Assembly: GCA_035515075.1 (NCBI GenBank)
Contig: DATJBZ010000029.1
Coordinates: 82,180-146,179 of the forward strand
DNA from: Moheibacter sp035515075
GTDB taxonomy: Bacteria; Bacteroidota; Bacteroidia; Flavobacteriales; Weeksellaceae
Reading direction: 5' to 3'
Length of the DNA stretch: 64,000 bases
The first letter of the stretch is position 1. Each line of letters begins with the position of its first letter. The notes under the pieces are model-generated. The model was not told where the DNA came from and searched no databases. It worked only from the letters and a program-made list of their open reading frames with translations. A program made the translations under genes and the position numbers. Shown piece after piece: positions 9,382 through 18,838 of the stretch.

Positions 9382-9514
9382 TTCTTAAACATTCCTACGT
9401 TCAGCCCTTAACTTTTCGCTTTTGTCGATAAATGTCTACAACAGTTTGGACATAGTTCGACACAGAAAAAACCATTCAGGATTGAGTTTTGCTTTTTAAA
9501 CATCGATTTAAAAA

Positions 9515-10909
9515 ATGAAATGTATGAAAGGTAGTGAGGTAAAAAGTATGGAAATGGTCGGGGTAGAAGAATTCTCTTTTCAGTCTAAATTGTCCAATTT
9601 GAGCAAAAAAGAATGGTTGGTCGTCATCGGCGCACAGGTCTTGATGATTGCCTCCATTTGGTTGATGGGGATATTTCATCCTTATTTTGAAGCACTTCAT
9701 TTGGAAAGAATGCAAACCTTGGGAGGGCGAATTGTCATCTACACCCTTTTGGGGCTGTTGGGTTTTCAATTGTTGTTCTTTGCATTCACCACTTACCTGT
9801 ATTTCAAATACAAATCCATCGCCAGTGTCAGCGATGATTTATTGCCCAAAACCACCGTTATCATTCCGGCATACAACGAAGGGAAATTGGTTTTCCAAAC
9901 CTTGTTGAGCATTGCCAAAAGTGATTTTCCAATGGACAAATTAGAAATCATTGCCATCGACGATGGCAGTTCCGATGATACTTGGTTTTGGATCAACAAA
10001 GCCAATTCAGAATTGGGAGGACAAATAAAAGTCCACAAACAACCGCAAAACAAGGGAAAAAGATGGGGATTGTACCACGGTTTTACGCATGGAAATGGAG
10101 AAGTTTTCTTGACCATTGACAGCGATTCCATCATCGAAAAAAACACCATTCGCAACATGGTCAGTCCATTTGTTGTCGATGAAAAATGTGGCGCAGTGGC
10201 TGGAAATGTCAAAGTACTGAACAAAGACCAAGGCATGATTCCAAGGATGTTGCATGTGAGTTTTACTTTTAGTTTTGAATTCATTCGCTCGGCGCAAAGT
10301 GCTTTAGGATTTGTGTTGTGTACGCCAGGTGCTTTGTCTGCTTACCGAAGAGAAGCCGTGTTTCATTGTTTGAACGATTGGATCCACCAAAAATTCTTGG
10401 GACAAGAAGCGACCATTGGTGAGGACCGTGCGATGACCAACATGATTTTGAAACAAGGTTATGATGTAAAATTCCAAAGAAATGCCAATGTTTTGACCAA
10501 CACACCCATTTCATTCAGAAACTTGCACAAAATGTTTACCAGATGGGGCAGAAGCAATGTCAGAGAAACTTTGATGATGAGTCAATTCATGTTTAAAAAC
10601 TTCAGAAAAGGCAACAAAATGGGCGCGCGATTCATTTTCATCAATCAATGGATGAAATTGTTGTTGGCCGTTCCCATGTTTTTGATGATGTTCGTCTTTT
10701 TCTTGAACAACCCTTTGTTGTATTTGTGTACTGTTTTGGTCGGTGCTTTTGTGTTTTCAAGCATCCAAGTATTGTTTTTCTCCAAAAGATACAATCTGTC
10801 CGAAGCGCTCTGGGCGTACCCTTACAGCTTATTTTACCTATTTGCCTTGTGTTGGATTTTCCCATTTGCGATTACCACTGTTAGAAATGGAGGATGGCTC
10901 ACACGATAA
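9515..10909 (+). CDS. Membrane glycosyltransferase family 2
   Basis: 464 residues: two N-terminal helices (~34-55 and ~72-95), a GT-A catalytic domain (~112-350) and three or so C-terminal helices. GT2 signatures are DDGSSDD at 149-155, DSD at 202-204, the acid pair ED at 303-304 and the R-W pair in FTRWGRS at 341-347, the pattern of processive, synthase-like GT2 enzymes (poly-N-acetylglucosamine, chitin, hyaluronan, cellulose type). It probably makes or extends a polysaccharide at the inner membrane; the sugar cannot be read from sequence. Several ATGs sit near the start (9515, 9524, 9548). No partner export genes are adjacent. Confidence 0.8.
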   Translation: MKCMKGSEVKSMEMVGVEEFSFQSKLSNLSKKEWLVVIGAQVLMIASIWLMGIFHPYFEALHLERMQTLGGRIVIYTLLGLLGFQLLFFAFTTYLYFKYKSIASVSDDLLPKTTVIIPAYNEGKLVFQTLLSIAKSDFPMDKLEIIAIDDGSSDDTWFWINKANSELGGQIKVHKQPQNKGKRWGLYHGFTHGNGEVFLTIDSDSIIEKNTIRNMVSPFVVDEKCGAVAGNVKVLNKDQGMIPRMLHVSFTFSFEFIRSAQSALGFVLCTPGALSAYRREAVFHCLNDWIHQKFLGQEATIGEDRAMTNMILKQGYDVKFQRNANVLTNTPISFRNLHKMFTRWGRSNVRETLMMSQFMFKNFRKGNKMGARFIFINQWMKLLLAVPMFLMMFVFFLNNPLLYLCTVLVGAFVFSSIQVLFFSKRYNLSEALWAYPYSLFYLFALCWIFPFAITTVRNGGWLTR

Positions 10910-10939
10910 TGTCGGATAATTGTCCATGTTTTTGAAGAG

Positions 10940-11035
10940 AGGAGGCGCTTGGTTTTGTTCAGTTCCACAAACACAAAACGCTTACTTTGCATCTTTTTGT
11001 TGCTCGCATCAAGCAAAATAGCGCCTTCTTTTTTT
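10940..11035 (+). terminator. Long-loop hairpin with T-tract after the glycosyltransferase
   Basis: AGGAGGCGCT (10940-10949) pairs with AGCGCCTTCT (11020-11029), with one G-U pair, and is followed by a run of T. The ~70-nt loop is long for a terminator, so it may instead be a small RNA or structured 3' UTR. Confidence 0.35.
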
Positions 11036-11069
11036 GATGATCAATTTGAATTGAAACTTAGTTTAAATT

Positions 11070-11438
11070 TTATTTTTTAGCGATTGCATGGTTCAACATC
11101 TCTTGAAGGATGATCGCTTGGCTCAGTTCAGCTGTTTTGGCTGCAAACAGCAAAGTGACATTTTGCTTTTCTAAAACCGAAAGAATGTGTGACAATTCCG
11201 CCGTTTTCTCTTTCAATTCCAATTGATAACGCCTTGCAAATTCCTTGGCACGCGCTGCTTCATGGCCAAACCATTTTCTCAATTCAGTAGAAGGCGCAAT
11301 GTCTTTGAGCCATTCGTCCAATTGGGCTTTTTCTTTGGAAATTCCTCTGGGCCAAAGTCGATCGACCAAAATGCGATAACCATCTTCCTCAGTAGCTTCC
11401 TCATAAATTCGTTTGATTTTCAAAGTGTACATATTCAA
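11070..11438 (-). CDS. DUF488 family protein
   Basis: 122 residues, the usual size of the short DUF488 proteins. The family pattern is clear: KRIYEEATEEDGYRILVDRLWPRG near the N-terminus, then LDEWLKDIAPSTELRKWFGH in the middle. Function is unknown. No signal peptide, so cytoplasmic. It sits alone, convergent with the glycosyltransferase and divergent from the first pirin gene (183 nt apart). The start may be Met1 or Met3 of the reading given; both fit. Confidence 0.85.
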   Translation of the reverse strand: MNMYTLKIKRIYEEATEEDGYRILVDRLWPRGISKEKAQLDEWLKDIAPSTELRKWFGHEAARAKEFARRYQLELKEKTAELSHILSVLEKQNVTLLFAAKTAELSQAIILQEMLNHAIAKK

Positions 11439-11621
11439 TGTTTTGGTGGGTTTTAACTTTAAACATACTGAACAAATAAAATTGTTTGTTGCCGACTTTT
11501 CTATCCCGAATTTACAGCTAATTCCCCAAATCGTTCAATCATCCAACCATTTATTACCTTAGGTCAATGGTGGTCCATTAGAATTGATGCATTTTTGCAT
11601 TTCAAATCAAAATAGAATACA

Positions 11622-12332
11622 ATGAAAACCGTTTTTCACAGTTCCGAATCAAGAGGCCATGCCAACCATGGTTGGTTAACTTCTTACCATACATTTAGTT
11701 TTGCCAATTACCAAAATTTTGACCGAATGAACTTTGGAGTACTTCGGGTCTTGAACGATGATACCGTTCAGGGCGGAATGGGGTTTGGTGCGCACCCACA
11801 TCGCGATATGGAAATCATTTCGATTCCTTTGGAAGGAGATTTGGAACACAAAGATTCAACGGGAACAACGGGTGTCATCCGAAAAGGGGAAATCCAAGTC
11901 ATGTCAGCTGGTACGGGTGTGATGCACAGCGAATACAACCACAATCCAGACAAAGCTGTGAAATTTTTGCAGATTTGGGTGATGCCAAGAACTTTGGGCG
12001 TGGAACCTAGAGGTGAGCAAATGCGCATCAAAGAGCATGCGATCAAAAATGATTTTCAACAAATTATTTCGCCTCATCCATCGGAAAACAGTTTATGGAT
12101 CAACCAAGACGCTTGGTTCAGTTGGGCAGATTTTGATCAAGGCATCTCAAGAGAATACACCATCAAAAAAGAAGGCAATGGTGTTTATGTTTTTGTAATC
12201 GATGGAACGGTAAAAATTGGCACGCAAATTTTGAATTCCAGAGATGGTTTCGGCATCTGGGCAACCGATGGATTTGTACTCGAAGCCACTGAAGCTGCCG
12301 AAGTCTTATTAATGGATGTTCCGATGGAATGA
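11622..12332 (+). CDS. Pirin family protein (YhhW-like)
   Basis: 236 residues, the length of short YhhW-type pirins. The bicupin pattern is visible: FGAHPHRDMEIISIPLEG with metal-ligand histidines, and SAGTGVMHSEYN completing the N-terminal site. Members bind a metal ion and some have quercetin 2,3-dioxygenase activity in vitro; the natural substrate is usually unknown. Cytoplasmic. TACCTTAG around 11558 is a one-mismatch -7 element. A second, longer pirin occurs at 27528-28421. Confidence 0.85.
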   Translation: MKTVFHSSESRGHANHGWLTSYHTFSFANYQNFDRMNFGVLRVLNDDTVQGGMGFGAHPHRDMEIISIPLEGDLEHKDSTGTTGVIRKGEIQVMSAGTGVMHSEYNHNPDKAVKFLQIWVMPRTLGVEPRGEQMRIKEHAIKNDFQQIISPHPSENSLWINQDAWFSWADFDQGISREYTIKKEGNGVYVFVIDGTVKIGTQILNSRDGFGIWATDGFVLEATEAAEVLLMDVPME

Positions 12333-12349
12333 CCCAGTTGATTGAGATA

Positions 12350-12386
12350 AAAAAAAGGATTTGTAAATAAAACAAATCCTTTTTTT
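12350..12386. terminator. Bidirectional terminator
   Basis: A 15-bp perfect stem (12350-12364 with 12372-12386), loop AAATAAA. The stem begins with a run of A and ends with a run of T, so it can end both the pirin transcript and the convergent acetyl-CoA synthetase transcript. Confidence 0.85.
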
Positions 12387-12413
12387 AATATGTTCTGTTG
12401 CAATTTGAACAAA

Positions 12414-14324
12414 CTATTCCACACGGTTGTTTTTGATTTCTTCCACGATTTCTGGATTCAATAAAGTAGAAATGTCACCAAAGTTGGAGAAGTCACCCGA
12501 AGCGATTTTTCGAAGAATTCGTCGCATGATTTTTCCTGAACGTGTTTTGGGCAAACCACTGACAAATTGAATTTTATCCAATTTCGCAATCGGCCCAATG
12601 TGACTGGCAATGTGGTCATTGATTTCTTTTCTGACATTGTCTCGGTCACGCGTTTCACCCGTTTCTTTCAAGGTGATATAACCATACAAAGCATTTCCTT
12701 TGACGTCATGCGGAAAACCAACAATGGCGGATTCAGCCACAGCAGGATGTTCATTGATCGCATTTTCAATCGGTGCTGTACCCAAATTGTGTCCAGAAAC
12801 AATCACCACATCGTCGATGCGTCCGACAATTCGGTAATAACCGACTTCATCGCGCAAAGCCGCATCGCCCGAAAAATATTTTCCACGAAAAGCAGTATAA
12901 TAGGTTTCTAAATTGCGTTGTGGATTTCCCCAAATCGTTCGTGCCATGCCCGGCCAAGGAAACTGAATACACAAACTTCCTTCTGTATGATGGTCTTCGA
13001 TTTCATTGCGCCGGTGGTCCATCAAAACGGGCTGAATGCCCGGCAATGGCATCGTGGCATAGGTGGGTTTCGTTGGAATGATGAACGGCAAAGGAGAAAT
13101 TAAAATGCCACCATTTTCAGTTTGCCACCACGTATCGACAATCGGACATTTTCGTTTGCCCACATTATTGTTGTACCAATGCCAAGCTTCTTCATTGATC
13201 GGTTCGCCCACCGAACCCAACACTCTCAACGACGACAAATCATGGTTTTCAACATAACTTAAATTTTCTTTGGCCAAAGCACGAATCGCCGTAGGTGCGG
13301 TGTACAATTGTGTGACTTTGTGTTTGTCAATCACGTCCCAAAAACGACCATGGTCTGGATAGGAAGGAATTCCTTCAAATAAAACCGTGGTAGCGCCATT
13401 CAACAAAGGACCGTAAACGATGTAGGAATGTCCAGTGATCCAACCGATGTCTGCCGTACACCAAAACACATCTTCTTCTTTGTAATTGAATACATTTTTG
13501 AATGTATAAGCCGTATAAACCATGTATCCCGCCGTGGTGTGCACCATTCCTTTGGGCGATCCCGTGGAACCTGAAGTGTACAAAATAAACAAAGGATCTT
13601 CGGCATCCATGATTTCGGCAACATGGTCTTTCTTGGCAGTAGCCAATAAATCTTTCAACCAATAATCACGATTTTCTTTCATTTGTACTTGAGTTTGGGT
13701 TCTTTCAGCGACCAAAACTTTTTCGACAGAAGGACATTCCATCAAAGCTTCATCGACAATTCCTTTCAAATCAATGGTTTTATTGCCTCTAAATCCGCCG
13801 TCCGAAGTAATGACTAATTTACAATCCGAATCATTGATTCTCGTCGCCAAAGACTTTGCCGAAAAACCCGCAAAAACCACGGAATGGATTGCACCAATTC
13901 GTGCACAAGCCAACAGAGCTACTGGCAATTCTGGAATCATCGGCAAATAAATACAGACACGATCGCCTTTTTTGATGCCTTGATCCTTCAGCACATTCGC
14001 CATTTTGCAAACGCGCTCATACAAATCATTGTACGTGATGTGTTCCGCTGCTTCGTTCGGATCGTTGGGCTCAAATAAAATTGCGGTTTTGTCGCCTCTT
14101 TTGTTCAAATGTCGATCGATGCAATTTTTGGTGATGTTCAACTTTCCATTTTCAAACCAACGTACTTCACCGTTTAGCATGTCATTGTGCAAAACCTTGT
14201 CCCACTTCTGGTACCAAATGAAATTTTCATCGGCCAAAGTGCCCCAAAATTCTTCGGGATTCTTGACCGAATGGTTGTATATCTTGATGTAATCTTCTAA
14301 ATTCTCGATGTTGTAATAATCCAT
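12414..14324 (-). CDS. acsA: Acetyl-CoA synthetase (acetate--CoA ligase)
   Basis: 636 residues, full length for AMP-forming acetyl-CoA synthetase. Visible are the phosphate-binding loop YTSGSTGSPKG, the acetate-pocket and adenylation motifs (VDTWWQTENGG, YFSGDAALRD) and the C-terminal PKTRSGKIMRR, whose Lys598 is the catalytic lysine regulated by acetylation in this family. It converts acetate, CoA and ATP to acetyl-CoA in the cytoplasm, for acetate scavenging. The gene follows the class III aminotransferase in the same orientation after 76 nt and carries a one-mismatch -7 element (TAATTTAG on its strand) in that gap, so it may be independently transcribed. Confidence 0.97.
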   Translation of the reverse strand: MDYYNIENLEDYIKIYNHSVKNPEEFWGTLADENFIWYQKWDKVLHNDMLNGEVRWFENGKLNITKNCIDRHLNKRGDKTAILFEPNDPNEAAEHITYNDLYERVCKMANVLKDQGIKKGDRVCIYLPMIPELPVALLACARIGAIHSVVFAGFSAKSLATRINDSDCKLVITSDGGFRGNKTIDLKGIVDEALMECPSVEKVLVAERTQTQVQMKENRDYWLKDLLATAKKDHVAEIMDAEDPLFILYTSGSTGSPKGMVHTTAGYMVYTAYTFKNVFNYKEEDVFWCTADIGWITGHSYIVYGPLLNGATTVLFEGIPSYPDHGRFWDVIDKHKVTQLYTAPTAIRALAKENLSYVENHDLSSLRVLGSVGEPINEEAWHWYNNNVGKRKCPIVDTWWQTENGGILISPLPFIIPTKPTYATMPLPGIQPVLMDHRRNEIEDHHTEGSLCIQFPWPGMARTIWGNPQRNLETYYTAFRGKYFSGDAALRDEVGYYRIVGRIDDVVIVSGHNLGTAPIENAINEHPAVAESAIVGFPHDVKGNALYGYITLKETGETRDRDNVRKEINDHIASHIGPIAKLDKIQFVSGLPKTRSGKIMRRILRKIASGDFSNFGDISTLLNPEIVEEIKNNRVE

Positions 14325-14400
14325 GGACTGAAATTTTTTATCTAAATTAGAAATTTCAATCTTGGATTAAAAATATTTTGTGTAAACTTTTGAATTGCAC

Positions 14401-15591
14401 TCAATCTCGATCCAAGACTTTCAGTAAAATCTCACAACCTTCGGTGATTTCGTCCTTGGAAATGGTGATCGGTGGTGTAATCCTTAGGTTTTGAATACTG
14501 TACATCAACCAAAATAGAATCAAACCTTCTTCCATGCATTGTTGGGCAACGTCTAACGCATATTCAGCAGAGGACAATTCGGGCGCCAACATCAATCCTC
14601 TTCCAGGGATGGATTTGATCTTAGGATGAACCAATAATTTTCGGAACAACTGTTCTTTCTCATCGATTTCAGCCATCCAATTGCCTTCCAATAATTCTTC
14701 CAAAGTGGCCAAAGCTGCAGCTGCAACCAAAGGATTTCCACCAAAAGTAGTGATGTGTCCTAAACTCGGATTGTGTGACAAACACTCCATGATTTCGGCA
14801 CTGGCCGTGAATGCTCCAATCGGCATGCCACCCGCCATACCTTTGCCCATGACCAAAATATCAGGCACAAAATCATAGTGTTCAAAGGCAAACAATTTAC
14901 CAGTTCGTCCAAATCCTGGTTGAATTTCATCCAAAATTAACAAAGCACCGACGGCTTCGCATCGTGCTTTCAGTTTTTTGAGATAATTGTTGAGTGGCAA
15001 CCGAAAACCTGAAGCGCCTTGAATGGTTTCTACGACAACGCCGGCGGTCTGGTTGGTGATTTTTTCTAAATCTTCCTCTGAATTGAATGAAATGAAATTC
15101 ACCATAGGCAACAGAGGACGAAAAGCTCTTTTCTTTTCTTCTCTTCCTGCCAAACTCAATGAGCCGTGGGTATTGCCATGGTAGGCATCTTTGCAAGCGA
15201 TGATTTCAGAACGTCCGGTATATCTTTTGGCCAATTTCATGGAAGCTTCAATCGCTTCGGTACCTGAATTGACTAAATACGTTGTGTCCAAAGGATCGGG
15301 GAGGGCTTCCGCTAATTTTCTACATAGGGTGACTGGTTTTTCTTGGGCGTATTCGCCATAGACCATGACGTGCAAATATTGGTCGGCTTGGGTTTTGATC
15401 GCCTCAATAATTCTTGGAAAAGAATGCCCCAAAGTATTGGCGGAAACACCCGCTGCAAAGTCCAAATAGGCTTTTTTATCTTTGCCATAAATGTAACTTC
15501 CTTGCGCATAATCTACTTCAAAACCTGAAGCAAACTGAGTCGTTTTGGCTTGGTACTGAAAGAATTCTTGTTGTAATTTTGAAGTTTTCAT
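14401..15591 (-). CDS. Class III (aspartate aminotransferase family) PLP aminotransferase
   Basis: 396 residues, the size of acetylornithine/ornithine-type class III aminotransferases. The PLP site is complete: Asp221 in ILDEIQPGFGRTG and Schiff-base Lys250 in VMGKGMAGGMPIG; the cofactor-phosphate motif NSGTEAIEAS lies at ~108-117. The substrate is not certain (acetylornithine, ornithine, 4-aminobutyrate and related amines are possible); no arginine-biosynthesis genes are nearby. Its ATG overlaps the stop codon of the upstream lipoprotein gene by one base (TAATG type), implying translational coupling in the fur-ostA-lipoprotein-aminotransferase series. Confidence 0.85.
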   Translation of the reverse strand: MKTSKLQQEFFQYQAKTTQFASGFEVDYAQGSYIYGKDKKAYLDFAAGVSANTLGHSFPRIIEAIKTQADQYLHVMVYGEYAQEKPVTLCRKLAEALPDPLDTTYLVNSGTEAIEASMKLAKRYTGRSEIIACKDAYHGNTHGSLSLAGREEKKRAFRPLLPMVNFISFNSEEDLEKITNQTAGVVVETIQGASGFRLPLNNYLKKLKARCEAVGALLILDEIQPGFGRTGKLFAFEHYDFVPDILVMGKGMAGGMPIGAFTASAEIMECLSHNPSLGHITTFGGNPLVAAAALATLEELLEGNWMAEIDEKEQLFRKLLVHPKIKSIPGRGLMLAPELSSAEYALDVAQQCMEEGLILFWLMYSIQNLRITPPITISKDEITEGCEILLKVLDRD

Positions 15592-16253
15592 TATAAAAAC
15601 AATAGTAAAACAGCCGCGCCACCCACAACATAAGCACCGATCGTAAACAAATCAGAATAGGATTTTGAAAAACGTCTTTCCAACAAGTTTTCCGCGTCGA
15701 TTTGATTTTCGTGGAATTTCAATTCCTTTTTGGGTTGTCTCAGAACATTGGCCATCAAGGTATCGCCTTCCCATTTGTTGACTTCAATTTTGTATTGCTT
15801 ATCAGCAACCGTAATTTTATAATATTTGTTGGGTTTGATTTTTTCTTTCAATGACTTTTCTTCAGCAGTAAGGCTTGCTTCGCTTTTTGATTGGGCACTT
15901 TTTTCATTTGCTTCAGAAGCTTCTTTGGATCGACTAAAACTCATGCCTGAAGTTTGGCTCAACTTCACTTTTTCTTCTTCTTTGGCCTTTTCCTCCATGT
16001 CTTTTAACGCTTGTCCTTTTCTCTCCATATCCTCCGCCATTTCTGTATTGGCTTGTGGAAGATCTCTTGTCATCGCAGTAGGTGCCATGCCCCGATCTGT
16101 CAGTGAGCTGGAACGCATAGAACCTGGGCCTCTACGACCTGGCGTAATTTCCTCAACTTCTACTTCTGAATAAGGTTTGTAAACATAACAACTGCTCAAT
16201 AAAACCAATAAGCACAAACCAAAGTATTTTGAATATTTCATGTTGATTTTCAT
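15591..16253 (-). CDS. Predicted lipoprotein of unknown function
   Basis: 220 residues, or 216 from the second ATG. A lipoprotein signal ends in LVLLSSC at residues ~16-22, followed by a low-complexity region rich in Glu, Lys, Met and Ser (~60-135) likely to be disordered or coiled-coil, a short beta-rich segment (YYKITVADKQYKIEVNKWEGD) and a C-terminal hydrophobic stretch (AYVVGGAAVLLLF). The beta segment recalls small domains found in other Bacteroidota envelope proteins, but I do not recognise a family. It is probably co-transcribed with the ostA-like gene 42 nt upstream, suggesting an envelope role. Confidence 0.6.
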   Translation of the reverse strand: MKINMKYSKYFGLCLLVLLSSCYVYKPYSEVEVEEITPGRRGPGSMRSSSLTDRGMAPTAMTRDLPQANTEMAEDMERKGQALKDMEEKAKEEEKVKLSQTSGMSFSRSKEASEANEKSAQSKSEASLTAEEKSLKEKIKPNKYYKITVADKQYKIEVNKWEGDTLMANVLRQPKKELKFHENQIDAENLLERRFSKSYSDLFTIGAYVVGGAAVLLLFL

Positions 16254-16295
16254 TTCTAAATTTTATTAGGGGTAAAATTAATCATCTCTTGGGAA

Positions 16296-18083
16296 TTAAG
16301 CAGGATTTTCAGGTTTTTCTTCTTTGGAGAAAATTGCATCCAAATCCATCATGGTTTCCTCAACTGATTCGTTTTCTGTGTTTTCTTGCACATCGGTGGC
16401 TTCCCATGGATTCTTTTCCCCAAAGATATCTTGCCAACGCCGCATTCGTTCATCACCTCGCCATCGGAAATCTTTCAGAAATTGTCGGTCTTTGGGGAAT
16501 TTGGACTCAGGAAACAAACGGGAGTTCGCTTGAATCAAACACGCCAAAACATCGACATTGCTGCCATCGATTTCCGCCTCAATGATGCCACAATCTGACA
16601 AATTGATGCCCAATCTTTCTTTGACCAAAGTTTTCTCGTCTTCATCATCAACATAAGTAACCGACTGTGCATTTTCATGGACTTCGACCATTTTCAATTT
16701 GTTGTCTAAAAAATAACCGGTCATGTATTTCCCTTTGACTTGGTTGAATTCTTTTTCATTCAAAGAATCGACTTTGGCAATCGCAAAAGCATGGTTGAAA
16801 ATCCGCACCGAATCCATCACTTCTTTGACTGGATTGTTGTATGTATAAATTGTATCGCCTGTAATTTGCTGGTCATCGACCCACATGATCGGATCTCGGA
16901 AAAATTTCATCAAACCAATGGTTTCATTGTAAAAAATCGAATCCGACTTGCCTTGCATATTGGTTTTATAATAACGTGCATTGAAATAAGCCTTCAATAC
17001 GCGGGTAGAATCCGCTCTTTGTACCGCCATGATGGTATCGGCATGAAAGTACAATGAATCTAATTCAAAGGCTTTGACCGCATAGGCATTTTGGGTTACA
17101 AAGGCCGAATCGACATTGCGATGTACTTCGCCGTATTCGCCACGAATGAATCTTCGCTCTTCAGGGTCATTGATCAGCACATCGCCTTTTGCCCAACCAT
17201 AGCCCGTTTGGTCATTGAAGTACATGTTGTTGCCATGCAGTTCTTTGCCGTCTCGGTAAATGGTCGAACGCTTATTGAGAAAAGCTTCTCCCGTTCGTTT
17301 GTTGAATTTCCCACCGCCCTCGGGCATCAATACATAATTTCTTGGATTTTTCCGATCGGTAATGGTACTTCGGCCGATGAAATCCGTCACATCCGTCATT
17401 TGGTTCATGATCATTTTGTCAGAAACGATACGGTACTCTTCGGTTTCAATCATCGTATTTCGATCAAACGTAATTTCTTTGCTGTTGGCATTGTATTGCA
17501 AAACCTGGGTATGGGTCACGCTGCCGTCTTTTCCTCGAATGATTGCGCCTTTGTCGGTGTAGGCCACGCCCGTCGCCCGATTGTATTCCATATAAGGCGT
17601 TTCAATCCGCTGGCTCGGGTCGATCATCACTACATTGCCCGAGGCGACCGCTATGTCCGTCACCCGATCGTATTCGACATAATCTGCAAAAAGCTCAGAC
17701 TTGGCATCTTTGATGTGCACATTGTCAAAACCTTTGACCAGTCGAGTATTGCCATCGTATTCTAAACTGTCCGAACGAAAGGTCACGGTATCGTTGACCA
17801 TTCTTACATTGGACCAAGCCCGAAAAATATTTTCTTGTTGATAATAAACCGCCGTATCGCTGTACAACTTCGTGCCTTCATGTTCAAAGACCACTTGGCC
17901 ATACGCAAAGGGATTTCCACCAAAACGCGCAGGGTCTACACGGGTCACATCCGAATGCAATTGTCTGAATTTCTTGATCGGCGGATCTTTTTTGGGTTGG
18001 GTTTGTCCCAAAGCAAAAAAACTACTGAACAACAACAGCAGTAAGCTTAAAAAACGGAAAATATTATTTGTTCTTTCTGCCAT
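16296..18083 (-). CDS. OstA-like organic solvent tolerance / LPS-transport protein
   Basis: 595 residues from the ATG at 18083, chosen because it is followed directly by a signal peptide (FRFLSLLLLLFSSFFALGQ). The frame stays open further upstream but that part is antisense to nothing useful and lies inside fur. The body shows repeated OstA/LptA-like beta strands (SDTAVYYQQENIFRAWSNV, ADYVEYDRVTDIAVASGNV), the fold used by LptA/LptD to shield the lipid part of LPS. It is thus probably periplasmic and involved in outer-membrane biogenesis, without the LptD barrel. It overlaps the 3' end of fur by 20 nt. Confidence 0.8.
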   Translation of the reverse strand: MAERTNNIFRFLSLLLLLFSSFFALGQTQPKKDPPIKKFRQLHSDVTRVDPARFGGNPFAYGQVVFEHEGTKLYSDTAVYYQQENIFRAWSNVRMVNDTVTFRSDSLEYDGNTRLVKGFDNVHIKDAKSELFADYVEYDRVTDIAVASGNVVMIDPSQRIETPYMEYNRATGVAYTDKGAIIRGKDGSVTHTQVLQYNANSKEITFDRNTMIETEEYRIVSDKMIMNQMTDVTDFIGRSTITDRKNPRNYVLMPEGGGKFNKRTGEAFLNKRSTIYRDGKELHGNNMYFNDQTGYGWAKGDVLINDPEERRFIRGEYGEVHRNVDSAFVTQNAYAVKAFELDSLYFHADTIMAVQRADSTRVLKAYFNARYYKTNMQGKSDSIFYNETIGLMKFFRDPIMWVDDQQITGDTIYTYNNPVKEVMDSVRIFNHAFAIAKVDSLNEKEFNQVKGKYMTGYFLDNKLKMVEVHENAQSVTYVDDEDEKTLVKERLGINLSDCGIIEAEIDGSNVDVLACLIQANSRLFPESKFPKDRQFLKDFRWRGDERMRRWQDIFGEKNPWEATDVQENTENESVEETMMDLDAIFSKEEKPENPA

Positions 18084-18513
18084 AAAAATAGAGTGAATGG
18101 CTATCAACTTGGATATCAAAGATCTCTTCGATCGTCGCTTTGATCGATTGAATTCTTGGGTCGCAAAACTCGATGACTTCTCCCGTATCGGACAAAATGA
18201 TGTGGTCATGTTGTTTGTCAAAATACGACTTTTCATAATGCGCTTGTTGTTCCCCAAACTGATGACGGCGCACCAATTTGGCTTCCATCAACAGCTCAAT
18301 GGTATTATACAAGGTTGCACGACTGACACGGTACTTCTTGTCTTTCATCATGATGTACAGACGATCGATGTCGAAATGCTCATCGGTCGAATAGATCTCT
18401 TCCAAAATCGCATAACGCTCCGGTGTTTTTCGGTGGTTTTGTTCCTCCAAAAAATTCGTAAAAACCTGCTTTACAATCTCATAATTTCTTTGCTGTACTT
18501 CTTCCTTGTCCAT
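18064..18513 (-). CDS. Fur family transcriptional regulator
   Basis: 149 residues. The winged helix-turn-helix covers ~20-85 (RKTPERYAILEEIY, RVSRATLYNTIELL), followed by the dimerisation domain with the metal-site motif HDHIILSDTGEVIEFCDPRI. Only one cysteine is present, so the structural Cys4 zinc site of many Fur/PerR proteins is missing. It could sense iron, zinc or peroxide; this cannot be decided. The coding region overlaps the start of the ostA-like gene by 20 nt, linking it to an envelope gene series. A TATCTTTA upstream is a one-mismatch -7 element on this strand. Confidence 0.88.
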   Translation of the reverse strand: MDKEEVQQRNYEIVKQVFTNFLEEQNHRKTPERYAILEEIYSTDEHFDIDRLYIMMKDKKYRVSRATLYNTIELLMEAKLVRRHQFGEQQAHYEKSYFDKQHDHIILSDTGEVIEFCDPRIQSIKATIEEIFDIQVDSHSLYFYGRKNK

Positions 18514-18838
18514 CGCTGAAAAGTTTTGGTAAAGATAGTTCTTAATTTGAAAATGAAGTAATAGAGCCTTCTAACAATTTTGAACAATGCAGCTCATTAT
18601 AATTGAACTAAAAATCAACATTTGAGCTGCACAACACGCCAAGACTATGGTGCAGCACTTCAACATCGGCCTTGTCAACACCAATTTGGCATACAAACAA
18701 AGAAGTCTTGAGGTTCACCCGTCCAAAATTTCATTTCCAAATACCAATGCGTCTATTGACTACGCCAACAATAAAGTCCCAAATCGGGAAAACAGTTCTC
18801 TACATCTCCCACAAACTATTTTTCAATTGGCTTTAATT
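18514..18838. other. Non-coding stretch with inverted repeat, left part of an islet
   Basis: 325 nt after fur. It holds a 9-bp inverted repeat TGCAGCTCA/TGAGCTGCA (18588-18596 and 18623-18631, 26-nt spacer) and the left copy of a 13-bp direct repeat (18607-18619) that recurs at 19354. A short open frame on the + strand (from 18647) runs against the orphan gene and shows no recognisable protein features, so I do not call it. Confidence 0.4.
18607..18619. repeat. 13-bp direct repeat, left copy
   Basis: ACTAAAAATCAAC; the identical sequence is at 19354-19366. The two copies bound about 735 bp containing one orphan gene and its promoter. Confidence 0.4.

Noticed and set aside
10834..11016. Minus-strand 60-codon frame across the glycosyltransferase end
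   Set aside because: It overlaps the end of a well-supported gene on the other strand and the structured region after it; composition is not coding-like.
15312..15596. Short frames antisense to the aminotransferase
   Set aside because: They are shadows of a gene with complete active-site motifs.
18570..18640. attC-like integron recombination site around the TGCAGCTCA/TGAGCTGCA repeat
   Set aside because: The flanking core triplets do not fit RYYYAAC ... GTTRRRY, and no integron integrase or cassette array is visible.
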